A stretch of DNA of 45,539 bases from Actinomycetota bacterium. Its GTDB lineage: Bacteria; Actinomycetota; Acidimicrobiia; Spongiisociales; UBA4744. Shown one piece after another: positions 15,226-23,533 of the stretch. The notes beneath the pieces were generated by a model. That model had not been told where the DNA came from. It saw only the letters and a program-made list of their open reading frames with translations, and made no database searches. The first letter of the stretch is position 1, and every line of letters starts with the position of its first letter. The stretch covers positions 1 through 45,539 of the forward strand of contig JAADGS010000037.1 in NCBI GenBank assembly GCA_013152275.1, read 5' to 3'. A program made the position numbers and the translations under genes.

Positions 15226-17733
15226 TCAGTCGGTCGCCTCCGGCAGCAGCTTCAGGTGCTCCTCCGATGCCGCCACGATGCTGTCGCGGTCCCAGTAGAG
15301 CGGAGCCGTCTCACCTGTGGCCCACCGCTGGATCATGTCGTCGTAGTGGGGGTGATACGCGTGCCCCGACTGGCCGGTCGTGTAGATCGCGGTCGATGCA
15401 TCGAGGTCGGAGAAGTCGATCACCATGCGCATCGAGGGGAGCGCGACGACTTCATACCCTTTCTCGACGAGCCAGCTCGTCGCATTCACCATGTCGGTAC
15501 CGCCGGGTACCTTGAACGGTCCTCGGTTGAACAGCATCTCGATTGGTGCGATTCCGGACTTACCGAATGTCTGGTTCACGAACGTCGCCGTGTGCAGGTC
15601 GCCCCAGTGCCACGAGGCGGGGTCTCCGAGCGTGTCGTTCAACTCGTTCCACGAGGCCAGCAGTGCCGCTTCCAGGATGTCGTCGCGTGTCTCCACCGCC
15701 GAAGTGGTCTGGTCATCCCACCAGATGTTCGTCGGGTCGTCGAGGATCCGTCGGATCGCCTCGAGCGAAGAGTCCCTTCCCGACGGGCGTAGGCCTTCCG
15801 GCAGGTCGTCGTTGTAGACCAGGATCAGCAGGTTCTTCCATACGGCTCCGAAGAGCGCGGCCCCCTGGCTGTCGACATCGAAGCGGTACTCGCCATCGTC
15901 ACCCGCCCAGGACTCCAGGATTGCCTGGGCTTTTCGAACGTCCGGGACGCCGGAAGCAAGTCCGACCAGGCGGGGCAGGAGCACGTCGGCGTGGATACTG
16001 GCGGCGTCGAACTGCATGGCGCGCACGTCATCGGGGCTGATGGACGTTCCTGCTTCCTGGATCATGTCGACGATTCGCTGCGCCCGCGTTCCGTACGCCC
16101 ACTCGCGGGCCAGGAAAGGGCCGACTCCGGGGCGGGTCACGGCGTTGTTCGCGGTGACGATGAAGCCTTCGGGCGGGTCGAAGCTCGAAGGGAGCCGGTC
16201 GAAGGGGATGAATCCCGTCCACTCGTACGTGTCCGTCCATCCGGGGACGGGCATGCGCCCGTCGCCGGCGGCTCGAATCGGGATCTTTCCGGGAGCGTGA
16301 TATCCGATGTGGCCGTCGACGTCCGCGTAGACGAAGTTCTGGGAGGGGACGTCCCACATGCGGAGAGCATCTTGGAACTCGTCCCAGTTGGCGGCACGAT
16401 CGATTGCCACGATCGATTCGAGTGTTCGAGATGGTTCGAGTGCCGTCCAGCGAAGAGCGATCGCATATGGCTCGGGGAGTGGCGTGTCGGTCTTCTCGTC
16501 GAAGTCTTTGAGGCGTCCATAGACATCGGAGATGATCGGACCGTGGCGAGTCACCCGGACGTTCATCTGCACGGGCTCGCCGCCGGCGACAGCGATGGTC
16601 TCGGTGCGGGTCTCCGCATCAACCCATTCACCGTTGACCTCGTACTGATTCTGGTTGTCCGGGTTGATCTTCTCCACATACAGGTCCTGCACGTCCGCGG
16701 CGAGATTGGTCACACCCCAGGCGATGTTGGCGTTGTGGCCGATGACGATTCCTGGAGCGCCGAGGAGGGAGAAGCCGGCGACCTCATAGGGGCAGGCATC
16801 CGATACGTTCGTGCAATGCAGACCTGTCTCATACCAGATGGCGGGCATCTGGATGCCGAGATGTGGATCGTTTGCCAGGATCGGCTCGCCGGTGGAGGTC
16901 AGGGATCCGGAGATCACCCAGTTGTTCGAGCCGATGTCCGAACCGACCGGTCCCGTGAGCTGATTGATGAGCTCGATCGTATCTGCAGTGCGGGCGAGGA
17001 GGTCGTCTGTCTCCTCCGGCAGGACCGGAGCGGCTGCGCTCGTCGCCGAACTCGCGTAGTCGGGGACGATGACGGGCCGGTCTTGCGGATACGGCGGGTA
17101 CAGGTCATCGACACGATCCCCGATCAGCTTGGACGCTTTTGCACGAAAGATCTCCAGATCCATGTTGGAGCGCAGGTCCCACGCCATCACCTTGGCCCAG
17201 ACAAGGCTGTCGATCGGACTCCATGGCGCGGGGACGTAGGAACGATTGTTCAGCTTCAGGATCGCGTACTCCAGGCTCAGGGATGCTCCCTGATGATCGG
17301 AGAGGTACGCGTTGACGCCATCGGCGAACGAAGCAAGGGCGAGTGCGCTGTCCGGTGAGGCAGCCGCCCATTCCTGCTCGGCGATCCGTTCCCATCCAAG
17401 CGTACGGAGGAACTGGTCGGTTTCGACCTGGGATTCGCCGAAGATCTCTGCAAGACGTCCGCGACCGACGTGACGCTGGAAGTCCATCTGCCAGAAACGA
17501 TCCTGCGCCTGGACGTATCCCTGCGCGAAGAACAGGTCGTGACTGCTCGTCGCATAGATATGGGGCACGCCGTCTCCGTCGCGATAGATGTCGACAGGAT
17601 TCTGGAGACCACGAACAGTCAGTTCCCCATCCGTGGTGGGGAACGAGGCGCGCACGGTGAGGAACCCGCCGGCGGCGACCAGGACTACGAGAACGAGGAC
17701 GAGGATGAGGAGGATCTTGAAGAATCTGCGCAT
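15226..17733 (-). CDS. Penicillin acylase family Ntn hydrolase
   Basis: An 835-residue exported protein. The N-terminus is a membrane signal or anchor (residues 6-28). The alpha region follows (DIYRDGDGVPHIYATSSHDLFFAQGYVQAQDRFWQMD is typical). The predicted self-cleavage site gives the nucleophile serine S269 in GSNNWVISG; after it come EPILANDPHLGIQMPAIWYE and ITRP/TANNAV motifs of the beta subunit. The family cleaves amides such as beta-lactam side chains, acyl-homoserine lactones and cyclic lipopeptides; the natural substrate here is unknown. It probably acts outside the membrane. A TAGCCT -10 box 6 nt before the ATG supports the start and a leaderless mRNA. Confidence 0.92.
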   Translation of the reverse strand: MRRFFKILLILVLVLVVLVAAGGFLTVRASFPTTDGELTVRGLQNPVDIYRDGDGVPHIYATSSHDLFFAQGYVQAQDRFWQMDFQRHVGRGRLAEIFGESQVETDQFLRTLGWERIAEQEWAAASPDSALALASFADGVNAYLSDHQGASLSLEYAILKLNNRSYVPAPWSPIDSLVWAKVMAWDLRSNMDLEIFRAKASKLIGDRVDDLYPPYPQDRPVIVPDYASSATSAAAPVLPEETDDLLARTADTIELINQLTGPVGSDIGSNNWVISGSLTSTGEPILANDPHLGIQMPAIWYETGLHCTNVSDACPYEVAGFSLLGAPGIVIGHNANIAWGVTNLAADVQDLYVEKINPDNQNQYEVNGEWVDAETRTETIAVAGGEPVQMNVRVTRHGPIISDVYGRLKDFDEKTDTPLPEPYAIALRWTALEPSRTLESIVAIDRAANWDEFQDALRMWDVPSQNFVYADVDGHIGYHAPGKIPIRAAGDGRMPVPGWTDTYEWTGFIPFDRLPSSFDPPEGFIVTANNAVTRPGVGPFLAREWAYGTRAQRIVDMIQEAGTSISPDDVRAMQFDAASIHADVLLPRLVGLASGVPDVRKAQAILESWAGDDGEYRFDVDSQGAALFGAVWKNLLILVYNDDLPEGLRPSGRDSSLEAIRRILDDPTNIWWDDQTTSAVETRDDILEAALLASWNELNDTLGDPASWHWGDLHTATFVNQTFGKSGIAPIEMLFNRGPFKVPGGTDMVNATSWLVEKGYEVVALPSMRMVIDFSDLDASTAIYTTGQSGHAYHPHYDDMIQRWATGETAPLYWDRDSIVAASEEHLKLLPEATD

Positions 17734-17739
17734 GAGTCG

Positions 17740-17745
17740 AGGCTA
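17740..17745 (-). promoter_or_regulatory. -10 box for the penicillin acylase family gene
   Basis: TAGCCT on the minus strand, 6 nt before the ATG at 17733. Confidence 0.5.
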
Positions 17746-17881
17746 GTGGCTCGGTAGGCAACGTTCCTGGCAGGCAAGGGGGAAGGACGGTCTGTCAAGG
17801 GGTATGTGGTCCGATCGCCGGTGATCGCGAGGCGTGAAGCGCCTTGACGCTCGTGAGCCGGTGGGCACTCTCAAAGCCGTT

Positions 17882-17907
17882 CGGCTGTTGCGGTCCCGGA
17901 ACAGCCG
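17882..17907. terminator. Hairpin after the ABC permease gene
   Basis: CGGCTGTT and AACAGCCG form an 8-bp stem with a 10-nt loop, about 80 bp beyond the permease stop. It could end the minus-strand exporter operon. No T run is seen. The rest of 17734-17988 shows no gene. Confidence 0.35.
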
Positions 17908-17988
17908 GCCGTTCCTGTTCCCTTGCCCGGCCGGTTCTCTCAGCCGGTGGAAGGGCGATGGTGATCGATATCGTTCCGGGCCGACGGT

Positions 17989-18708
17989 TCACTTCTCTTC
18001 CCATGTGAAGAACCAGCCTGCCAGCGCCGGGCCGAGGATGGCCCAGAAGATCATCGCGGCGAGGTCGGTGGGGAAGAAGCTTGCCTGGTGGAGTGCGGCA
18101 CGGAACAGTGCGGTGAGTGGCGCCGCCGGCAGGATCTTGGCGATCACGATCATGGCCGGCGGAAGCACCCAGATCGGGAAGATGATGTCACCGAGCACCA
18201 GCAGCGTGAGATAGAGGCCGTTGGCGACGGCGAGCGTCGCTTCGGCCCGGAAGGTCCCCGCGATGAACAGACCGATCCCCGACATCGCCGCCGATCCCAG
18301 CAGCATCGTCACGATGAACAGGCCGATGTTCGGGTCGGCGCTCCAGTGGAACACGGTCATCGCCACCCCGAGGAGGATCGCCACCTGGATGATCTCGATG
18401 ATGAACACCGAGGTCGTCTTGGCGATGATCAGCGCGGTGCGTGGCATGGGGGTCGCGCCGAGTCGTTTCAGAACGTGATATTTGCGTTCGAAGCCCGTCG
18501 TGATGGCCAGGCTCGTGAGCGATGCCGAGAGGATCGCCAGTGCGAGCAGCCCGGGGATGAGCATCTCCACGCTGAGCCCGAACAAGCCCGTGAAGCCGAA
18601 GAAGAGCAGGATCGTCAGCGGGACGAGAACGAGCAGGAGGATCGCCTCGCCACGCCGGGCGGCGTTGGTGAGCTCAAACCTGGTCTGTGCTCTGATCGCA
18701 CGCAGCAT
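17989..18708 (-). CDS. ABC-2 type transporter permease
   Basis: A 239-residue membrane protein with about six helices (LLLVLVPLTILLFFGFTGLFG, LLALAILSASLTSLAITTGF, IEIIQVAILLGVAMTVF, MLLGSAAMSGIGLFIAGTF, NGLYLTLLVLGDIIFPIWVL and a last one near the C-terminus). It belongs to the ABC-2 exporter permease family seen in drug and lipid exporters. It starts 3 nt after the stop of the ATP-binding gene, so the two form a two-gene export system. The substrate is not indicated. Confidence 0.86.
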   Translation of the reverse strand: MLRAIRAQTRFELTNAARRGEAILLLVLVPLTILLFFGFTGLFGLSVEMLIPGLLALAILSASLTSLAITTGFERKYHVLKRLGATPMPRTALIIAKTTSVFIIEIIQVAILLGVAMTVFHWSADPNIGLFIVTMLLGSAAMSGIGLFIAGTFRAEATLAVANGLYLTLLVLGDIIFPIWVLPPAMIVIAKILPAAPLTALFRAALHQASFFPTDLAAMIFWAILGPALAGWFFTWEEK

Positions 18709-18711
18709 CGG

Positions 18712-19602
18712 TCAGTCCTCCGCCGTGAGTTCGAGGAACACGTCTTCGAGGCCGGTGGCTCCGACGCGGAGTTCGCGTAGCAAGATGCCTCGCTCGGCCA
18801 GCCAGGTCGTAAGCGTCGCCAGGGCTTCGGGGGTGACCGGGTCGACATCGACGACGTACCGTCCGGGAGCCAGTTCCGTCGTGGGGATCGGGAAGCGCCT
18901 GGTGTCGAGGCCAGGCTCGGCGAGCAGCGTCACGCCACCACTCTTTTGGATGAGCTCCGAAGGAGATCCCTCGGTGATCAGGCGTCCGTTGGCGATGATC
19001 CCGATCCGATCCGACAGCCGTTCGGCTTCGTCCATGTAGTGCGTGGTCAGCAGGGTTGTCACACCTTCGTCGTGGAGTGTTTCGATGATCGCCCACGTGT
19101 TTCTGCGTGCCATGGGATCCATGCCGGACGTGGGCTCGTCCAGGAAGAGCACCTGGGGGTTTCCCACGAGGGCCAACGCGAGGGACAGGCGCTGTTTCTC
19201 GCCACCAGAAAGTTGGCGGTACGGGGTCTTGAGGCGACCGGTCAGTCCGGTCAGCTCGACGAGCTCGTCCAGATCGCGTGGGTGATCGTGGAATGCGGCG
19301 AACAGGCGAAGCGCCTCGATCGGCCGGGTGGCCGGAGAGATGCCACCTTCCTGCAGCATGACACCGATGCGCTTGTGGAGTTCCCGGGGGCGCTTCGACG
19401 GATCGATGCCGAGCACGGAGACACCTCCTCCACTCGGGTCGCGTAGGCCTTCGAGGATCTCGACGGTGGTCGTTTTGCCGGCCCCGTTCGGTCCCAGCAG
19501 AGCGTACGATTCACCTTCTTCGACGGACAGGGTGAGGTGGTCGACCGCGGTGTGCCGGCCGTACCGCTTGGTGAGGTTCTCGATGACGATCGCTGGAGTC
19601 AC
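18712..19602 (-). CDS. ABC transporter ATP-binding protein (ABC-2 exporter)
   Basis: A 296-residue ATPase of the DrrA/CcmA type. Walker A is GPNGAGKTTT, the signature is LSGGEKQRLSL, Walker B is VLFLDEPTSGMDP and the switch His is in LLTTHYMDEAERL. The C-terminal extension of about 80 residues is usual for this exporter class. It drives the adjacent permease. The frame is open for 187 more codons upstream, but these run through the HNH region and have no family match. The GTG at 19602 is supported by the domain start (TPAIVIENLTKRYG) and by a TACCAT -10 box 8 nt upstream. Confidence 0.92.
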   Translation of the reverse strand: MTPAIVIENLTKRYGRHTAVDHLTLSVEEGESYALLGPNGAGKTTTVEILEGLRDPSGGGVSVLGIDPSKRPRELHKRIGVMLQEGGISPATRPIEALRLFAAFHDHPRDLDELVELTGLTGRLKTPYRQLSGGEKQRLSLALALVGNPQVLFLDEPTSGMDPMARRNTWAIIETLHDEGVTTLLTTHYMDEAERLSDRIGIIANGRLITEGSPSELIQKSGGVTLLAEPGLDTRRFPIPTTELAPGRYVVDVDPVTPEALATLTTWLAERGILLRELRVGATGLEDVFLELTAED

Positions 19603-19610
19603 GGACGAGC

Positions 19611-19616
19611 ATGGTA
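19611..19616 (-). promoter_or_regulatory. -10 box for the ABC-2 exporter operon
   Basis: TACCAT on the minus strand, 8 nt before the GTG at 19602. No ribosome site is visible. Confidence 0.45.
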
Positions 19617-19832
19617 ACCGGCATTGCAGGGGCGGGATTCGGGAGGAGGGTTCGTTCACGGCGGCAGCCTCGCCGACGACCCGCCAGGTCCATCCGGCTT
19701 TCCGGACGTGCTGCCCGAACAGATGGCACTGGAAGGTTCGGGGAGGGCGCGCCTTGCCGCCGACCGGGGCGCCGGTACCACTCGGCGGCTCCGTCGTGTC
19801 GTCTTGGTGGTGTGTCGTGGCGTGGACGGTTG

Positions 19833-21088
19833 TCAGGGCGGGTCGTTGCCGCCGGGTTTGAGGAATCGGCGTCGTTGGGGTGGCGTGTCGGGGTCGATCC
19901 GATAGCCCATCCCGTGGATGACGACATGGTGGTGATACCAACACAGCGTCGTGAGGTTCTCCGGATCGGTCGGCCCACCTTGGGAGTACGGGGTGATGTG
20001 GTGGGCTGAGTGCCTCGACAGGCAACCTTTGCGGCGTTCTGCCGGCCAGGAACGCCGCTCGCTGCGTTCTCCGCCTCGACGCACCTGCCGGTGCGCCTTC
20101 GTTGTGCGGCCTTGCCATCGGCGTTCCTGACTCGGCATCGACACCACGAACGTTGCCTGCCAAGGCACCGAAGGCGGTAGCGGCTCGTGCAGGCGTCTAC
20201 CGTGCACACGCAGGCGTCTCTCTGCAGGATCGCTCTCCGTAACGCGGGGTTGACCGTTCGGGTGTGTCTTCCGACGGCCAACGGGGTTCCGTCTCTGGTG
20301 AGGATCGTTTCGATCTGGCTGTCACACAGGAGTCCGTCGAGAGCATCGGGTCCGATCCGTACGCCCGAATCGAGGATGACGCCGGTCTTGTTCTGGGTCT
20401 GGGTTGCCCGGCCGGCATCGACGAAGACGGTGATCAGGGGCGTGCAGGTTCCTTCACCGGCCGTTGCCGTGAGGGAATCCTGGGCAATCGAGGTGAGGGC
20501 GTCCGCCTGTCGCTGCCCCAAGGCCGGCCTCGTTCCATCAGGCAGGGCGGGGAATGCGTCGGCACGTCGGATGAGGGCTTGTTCGACGATCTGGCCGTCG
20601 ACGCCGGGCAGGAGCCCCCACAGGCGCCATGAGGTCTGGTCCAGGTTGGGCTGCATGGCGAGGTACCGGTCGCAGACACTCTGGCGTTCCCGATCACGCG
20701 AGAGGCGATGCCTTCTGAAGATCTCGCGGCGCAGACCGCCGATGTCGAATCGCCATCCGGTCTCTACGGTGTTGTCGACACCGGTCGCGGCGTATCTGCA
20801 CAACTCGACGGCACGGTCGAAGGTGATTCCCCCTGCGCCGAGCGCTTCGGCCACCTCGGGCGTGTCCAGGGCCGCACGGGAGGTCCGCATGAGTGCCGAT
20901 GCGGTCTCCGGCGCCACATCCAGGCGGCTTGCGGTCCATTCGACCATGGAACGGCACCCATCTGCGGTGGATACCTGGCGGCGATCCAGCTCGGCCAACA
21001 CGGCGATCTGCACCGCTCGACTCCGAGCGATGACTGTTTCGGTCGCCAACAGGGTCTGTTCCAGGTCGTCTGTGGTTCGACTGTCCAT
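19833..21088 (-). pseudogene. DUF222/HNH endonuclease gene, interrupted and frameshifted
   Basis: The first 290 or so codons from ATG 21088 encode a DUF222 (13E12-type) domain, ending in the conserved RRAILQRDACVCTVDACTSRYR that leads into an HNH nuclease. The expected HNH core (AHHITPYSQGGPTDPENLTTLCWYHHH) is present, but 160 bp further on and in another frame, ending at 19833. The gap is filled by the inverted-repeat element at 20011-20167. The upstream frame runs through the insert out of phase to 19511, giving a protein without HNH residues. DUF222/HNH genes are multi-copy in many actinobacteria and are thought to be mobile-element linked. A leaderless TATGTT -10 box is still intact. Confidence 0.85.
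20011..20167. mobile_element. 157-bp MITE-like element with 16-bp terminal inverted repeats
   Basis: The ends are TGCCTCGACAGGCAAC (20011-20026) and GTTGCCTGCCAAGGCA (20152-20167), inverted copies matching at 14 of 16 positions. Inside, GGAACGCCG-type segments occur in both orientations (around 20049 and 20119), so the RNA or DNA can fold extensively. It has no coding capacity and sits exactly where the HNH coding frame breaks. No clear target duplication is visible. This fits a small non-autonomous element or a palindromic repeat unit. Confidence 0.7.
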
Positions 21089-21094
21089 ACCGGC

Positions 21095-21100
21095 AACATA
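21095..21100 (-). promoter_or_regulatory. -10 box for the DUF222/HNH gene
   Basis: TATGTT on the minus strand, 6 nt before the ATG at 21088. Confidence 0.45.
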
Positions 21101-21183
21101 TCATCCGGGTGTGACAGAAAACGACTGGCAACGATAGATGACGAAAGAAGAGAGTCTCTACCCGGGCGACTGTCGCCGTTCGG

Positions 21184-21858
21184 TCAGGTCGGCTTCGTGC
21201 CCCGGACCCGGATGTAGCGGATCCCGCGCCCGAGGCTCCAGGGGCCGGAACCCAGGAGGTGTGTCGCTGCAGCAGCCCCGGTGGCGAGGCGGCGCTCCCA
21301 CACCGGTCGCACCAGGTCGGTCAGTTCGCGGACTTCGACGTCGACCATGCCGGCCTCTTCCATCCATCCCGCGAAGTCATCCGGCGTGGCGACGCACAGG
21401 TAGTCGAGGTGAGCTTCGGTGAACGCCGCGCGGATGTCGGCGGGCGGATCCTCCGGAGCGATCACATCGGTGATGGTCATCACACCGCCGGGACGGAGCA
21501 CTCTGGCCATCTCGGACTGACCGATGTCGGTCACCTCCGAGGTCGGGTACACGATGAACTCACTCACCACACCATCGAAGGCTGCATCGGGAGACGGAAT
21601 CCGGTCGGGCAGCGCCTTGTCGAACCTGACCGGGACACCTTCGGTCTTGGCGCTCCGGGCCGCGCTCAGCAGCTCTTCGGAGAGTTCGAGCCCGAGCACC
21701 TCACCGCCGCCGACCCGATCGGCGATTCGGAACGCCACCTCGCCGGACGCCGAGCACAGCACGAGAATCCGTTTTCCCTCCAGCGGTTCCAGGTCGGCGA
21801 GAATCGTTTCGACCACCGGAGACAGCAACTCCCGTTCGGTCTTCGCCCACGGCGCCAT
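21184..21858 (-). CDS. Class I SAM-dependent methyltransferase
   Basis: A 224-residue Rossmann methyltransferase. Motif I is ILVLCSASGEVAF with the acidic motif II ending GLELSEELLSAARS; the later LPDRIPSPDAAFDGVVSEFIVYP and ARVLRPGGVMTITDVI are the typical motifs III-V of UbiE/Methyltransf_11 proteins. The motif I sequence has SASGE instead of the usual GxGxG, so SAM binding is plausible but slightly atypical. The substrate is unknown. A GGGAG ribosome site lies 8 nt before the ATG and a TAGGTT -10 box lies further upstream. Confidence 0.85.
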   Translation of the reverse strand: MAPWAKTERELLSPVVETILADLEPLEGKRILVLCSASGEVAFRIADRVGGGEVLGLELSEELLSAARSAKTEGVPVRFDKALPDRIPSPDAAFDGVVSEFIVYPTSEVTDIGQSEMARVLRPGGVMTITDVIAPEDPPADIRAAFTEAHLDYLCVATPDDFAGWMEEAGMVDVEVRELTDLVRPVWERRLATGAAAATHLLGSGPWSLGRGIRYIRVRGTKPT

Positions 21859-21941
21859 CGATCTACTCCCTGCATCGAACCTACTCCATCGGGGGTGGGT
21901 TCCGTCGCAGGAATCCGGGGGTGGATCTCATGGCGGGCCGG

Positions 21942-21947
21942 TAGCCT
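21942..21947 (+). promoter_or_regulatory. -10 box for the GNAT gene
   Basis: TAGCCT. The predicted transcription start falls near 21954, just before an ATG at 21957 and before the palindrome at 21962-21980. Confidence 0.5.
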
Positions 21948-21961
21948 GTACCGCCGATGAG

Positions 21962-21980
21962 GACCCATCGTCGATGGGTC
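21962..21980. promoter_or_regulatory. Perfect palindrome at the GNAT promoter, possible operator
   Basis: GACCCATCG and CGATGGGTC around one T give 9-bp perfect arms within about 10 bp of the predicted transcription start. Such a position suits a repressor site. It could also be a chance feature of coding DNA if the ATG at 21957 is used. Confidence 0.4.
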
Positions 21981-22016
21981 GTATCAAGCGAGGCGGCGAG
22001 GAATGGGGAGCGCGCA

Positions 22017-22532
22017 GTGGGTGATCTGATCACGCTGATCGGTACCACCGAGCAGTTGGGAGCTTCGGCGGCCGTTCTGGCGCGCGGATACGAGGCCAGG
22101 CCGATGGCGGTGTCGGATGCGGACGCCGTCGGCTCCCTGTATTTCGCCGCATACGATCCTGGTGAGGCATGTGACACGTTGGAGGAGTCGGTCGCGGATG
22201 TCGTCATGTCGCTGGACGGCGACTACGGCCCGTTTTGGGCCGAGGCGTCCCCGGTCATCGGCCGTGGCAGCCAGGTCGTTGCCGCCGTGATGACGGTTCG
22301 CCGAGCTCCGTGGCACGACACGCCGGACTGTCCGTTCATCATCGAGGTGTTCACCGATCGTGCCCACCGCCGGCGCGGACTCGCCCGGTTCGGTATCGGA
22401 TGGTGCCTGAGGATCGTGCGCGAGGCGGGCGAGTCTTCCGTGGCGTTGCGGGTGATGGATGACAACACCCCGGCCCTCGCATTGTACGAATCCCTCGGCT
22501 TCACACCGTGGAAGCCCGTGCAGCACGGGTGA
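22017..22532 (+). CDS. GNAT-family N-acetyltransferase
   Basis: A 171-residue acetyltransferase. The fold starts at YEARPMAVSDADAVGSLYFAAY. The acetyl-CoA loop is in VFTDRAHRRRGLARFGIGWCL, and the end ALRVMDDNTPALALYESLGF is the usual GNAT C-terminal strand-helix. The acceptor is unknown. I prefer the GTG at 22017 because GGGGAG lies 6 nt upstream. The in-frame ATG at 21957 sits 9 nt after the TAGCCT box and would add 20 residues on a leaderless mRNA; the two cannot be decided by eye. Confidence 0.8.
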   Translation: MGDLITLIGTTEQLGASAAVLARGYEARPMAVSDADAVGSLYFAAYDPGEACDTLEESVADVVMSLDGDYGPFWAEASPVIGRGSQVVAAVMTVRRAPWHDTPDCPFIIEVFTDRAHRRRGLARFGIGWCLRIVREAGESSVALRVMDDNTPALALYESLGFTPWKPVQHG

Positions 22533-22620
22533 CGCGAGGTCCGGACATTCGGGTGCCCGCGGAGCAATACAGGGAGAGCATTCCCCACCCCAACCCCACA
22601 GCCTCTACCACCACGCATGA

Positions 22621-22684
22621 GAACGATCTCCTGGCGGCCATAGACCCCCTACAAACAAGGAACGATGTCCTGGCGGCCCGCCAG
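22621..22684 (+). repeat. Imperfect direct repeat with an adjoining palindrome upstream of the toxin-antitoxin operon
   Basis: GAACGATCTCCTGGCGGCC (22621-22639) recurs as GAACGATGTCCTGGCGGCC (22660-22678), 18 of 19 identical with a 39-bp period. The second copy runs into the palindrome CTGGCGG-C-CCGCCAG (22670-22684). Other parts of 22533-22801 show no gene. Confidence 0.6.
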
Positions 22685-22781
22685 TACGGAATACGTGAGT
22701 GCCCACCCGACCCCCGATTCACACGCTCGTGTCACTCGACGGATTCCCGGTCCTCGACGACTCTTGAACGTAGCCATAATC

Positions 22782-22787
22782 TATGAT
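22782..22787 (+). promoter_or_regulatory. -10 box for the toxin-antitoxin operon
   Basis: TATGAT, 14 nt before the antitoxin ATG, within the A+T-rich stretch TAATCTATGATAGGG that stands out from the G+C-rich surroundings. Antitoxins of this type usually repress their own promoter by binding here. Confidence 0.5.
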
Positions 22788-22801
22788 AGGGATGTGGCGT
22801 C

Positions 22802-23071
22802 ATGGAGATCTCGGTGGAAGTCGGTATCAGAGAGCTTCGGAATCACCTGAGCCGGTATCTTGCCCTGGTGCGGTCCGGTGAGGAGGTCGTGGTCACCGAT
22901 CGTGGCCGGGCTGTGGCGCGTGTGGTCCCGCTGATCGAGGAACGACCCATCGACCGGCTGGTCGCCGAGGGAGTCGTGATGCCCGCCAGAGAGCGTGTGC
23001 GCTCCCGGCCGCACAGGCGGATCGAGGGCGCGGGGCAGGTGAGCGATCTGGTGGCCGAGCAGCGACGATGA
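22802..23071 (+). CDS. Phd/YefM-type antitoxin
   Basis: An 89-residue protein whose N-terminal half has the Phd/YefM DNA-binding fold signature VGIRELRNHLSRYLALVRSGEE, then VVVTDRGRAVARVVPL. The Arg-rich C-terminus (MPARERVRSRPHRR) would wrap and block the toxin. ATG start after a modest AGGG site. The stop overlaps the toxin start (ATGA), a typical antitoxin-first operon. It would neutralise the PIN ribonuclease and repress the shared promoter. Confidence 0.88.
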   Translation: MEISVEVGIRELRNHLSRYLALVRSGEEVVVTDRGRAVARVVPLIEERPIDRLVAEGVVMPARERVRSRPHRRIEGAGQVSDLVAEQRR

Positions 23072-23487
23072 TCGCCTACTTCGATACGTCGGCGTTGCTT
23101 CCGCTCATCGTTGACGAACCGGCGTCGGAGGTGGCCGCCCGAGTGTGGGATGTGGCCGATCGTGTCGTGTCTGTTCGGCTCGTGTATCCGGAGGCAAGGG
23201 CGGCACTGGCCCGCGCCCATCGTCTGGGTCGGATCACGTCTCGTCGGCTGCAATCAGCCGTAGTCCAGCTCGACCGTCTACTCGATCAGCTCGATGTCGT
23301 CGAGATCACCGCCAGACTGGCTCGGCGGGCAGGCGAGCTGGCCGAGCATCAGAGCCTTCGTGGCTACGACGCCGTCCACCTGGCCGGGGCCGAGCTCATC
23401 AACAGTCGGGACACGGTGCTCGTCGCCGGCGACACACGGCTCTGCGATGCAGGAGAACGACTCTGGATCAACGTCGCCCGTCTGTGA
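23068..23487 (+). CDS. PIN-domain ribonuclease toxin (VapC-like)
   Basis: A 139-residue PIN protein. The acidic metal-binding residues are visible as D6 in AYFDTSALLPL, E in VYPEARAALARA, D in RGYDAVHLAGAE and D in VLVAGDTRLCDAG. VapC-type toxins cut tRNA or rRNA to halt growth. The order, overlap and sizes match VapBC-like type II modules, here with a Phd-like rather than AbrB-like antitoxin. All catalytic acids appear to be kept, so the module is probably functional. Confidence 0.9.
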   Translation: MIAYFDTSALLPLIVDEPASEVAARVWDVADRVVSVRLVYPEARAALARAHRLGRITSRRLQSAVVQLDRLLDQLDVVEITARLARRAGELAEHQSLRGYDAVHLAGAELINSRDTVLVAGDTRLCDAGERLWINVARL

Positions 23488-23533
23488 CCGATCGACGTCG
23501 AGCCTGCGTGAAGACTCGCCGGGGTCGGCACCG

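Noticed and set aside
17757-17783. Second copy of the inverted-repeat element near the penicillin acylase gene
   Set aside because: Only the strings AGGCAACGTTC and TGGCAGGCAA match the element ends, in a different order, and no second end lies nearby; at most a remnant.
19603-20163. Upstream extension of the ABC ATPase by 187 codons
   Set aside because: It reads through the HNH fragment and inverted-repeat element and has no domain. The GTG at 19602 has a -10 box and matches the family start.
22621-22678. CRISPR-like repeat
   Set aside because: Only two imperfect copies with a 20-bp gap and no cas genes.
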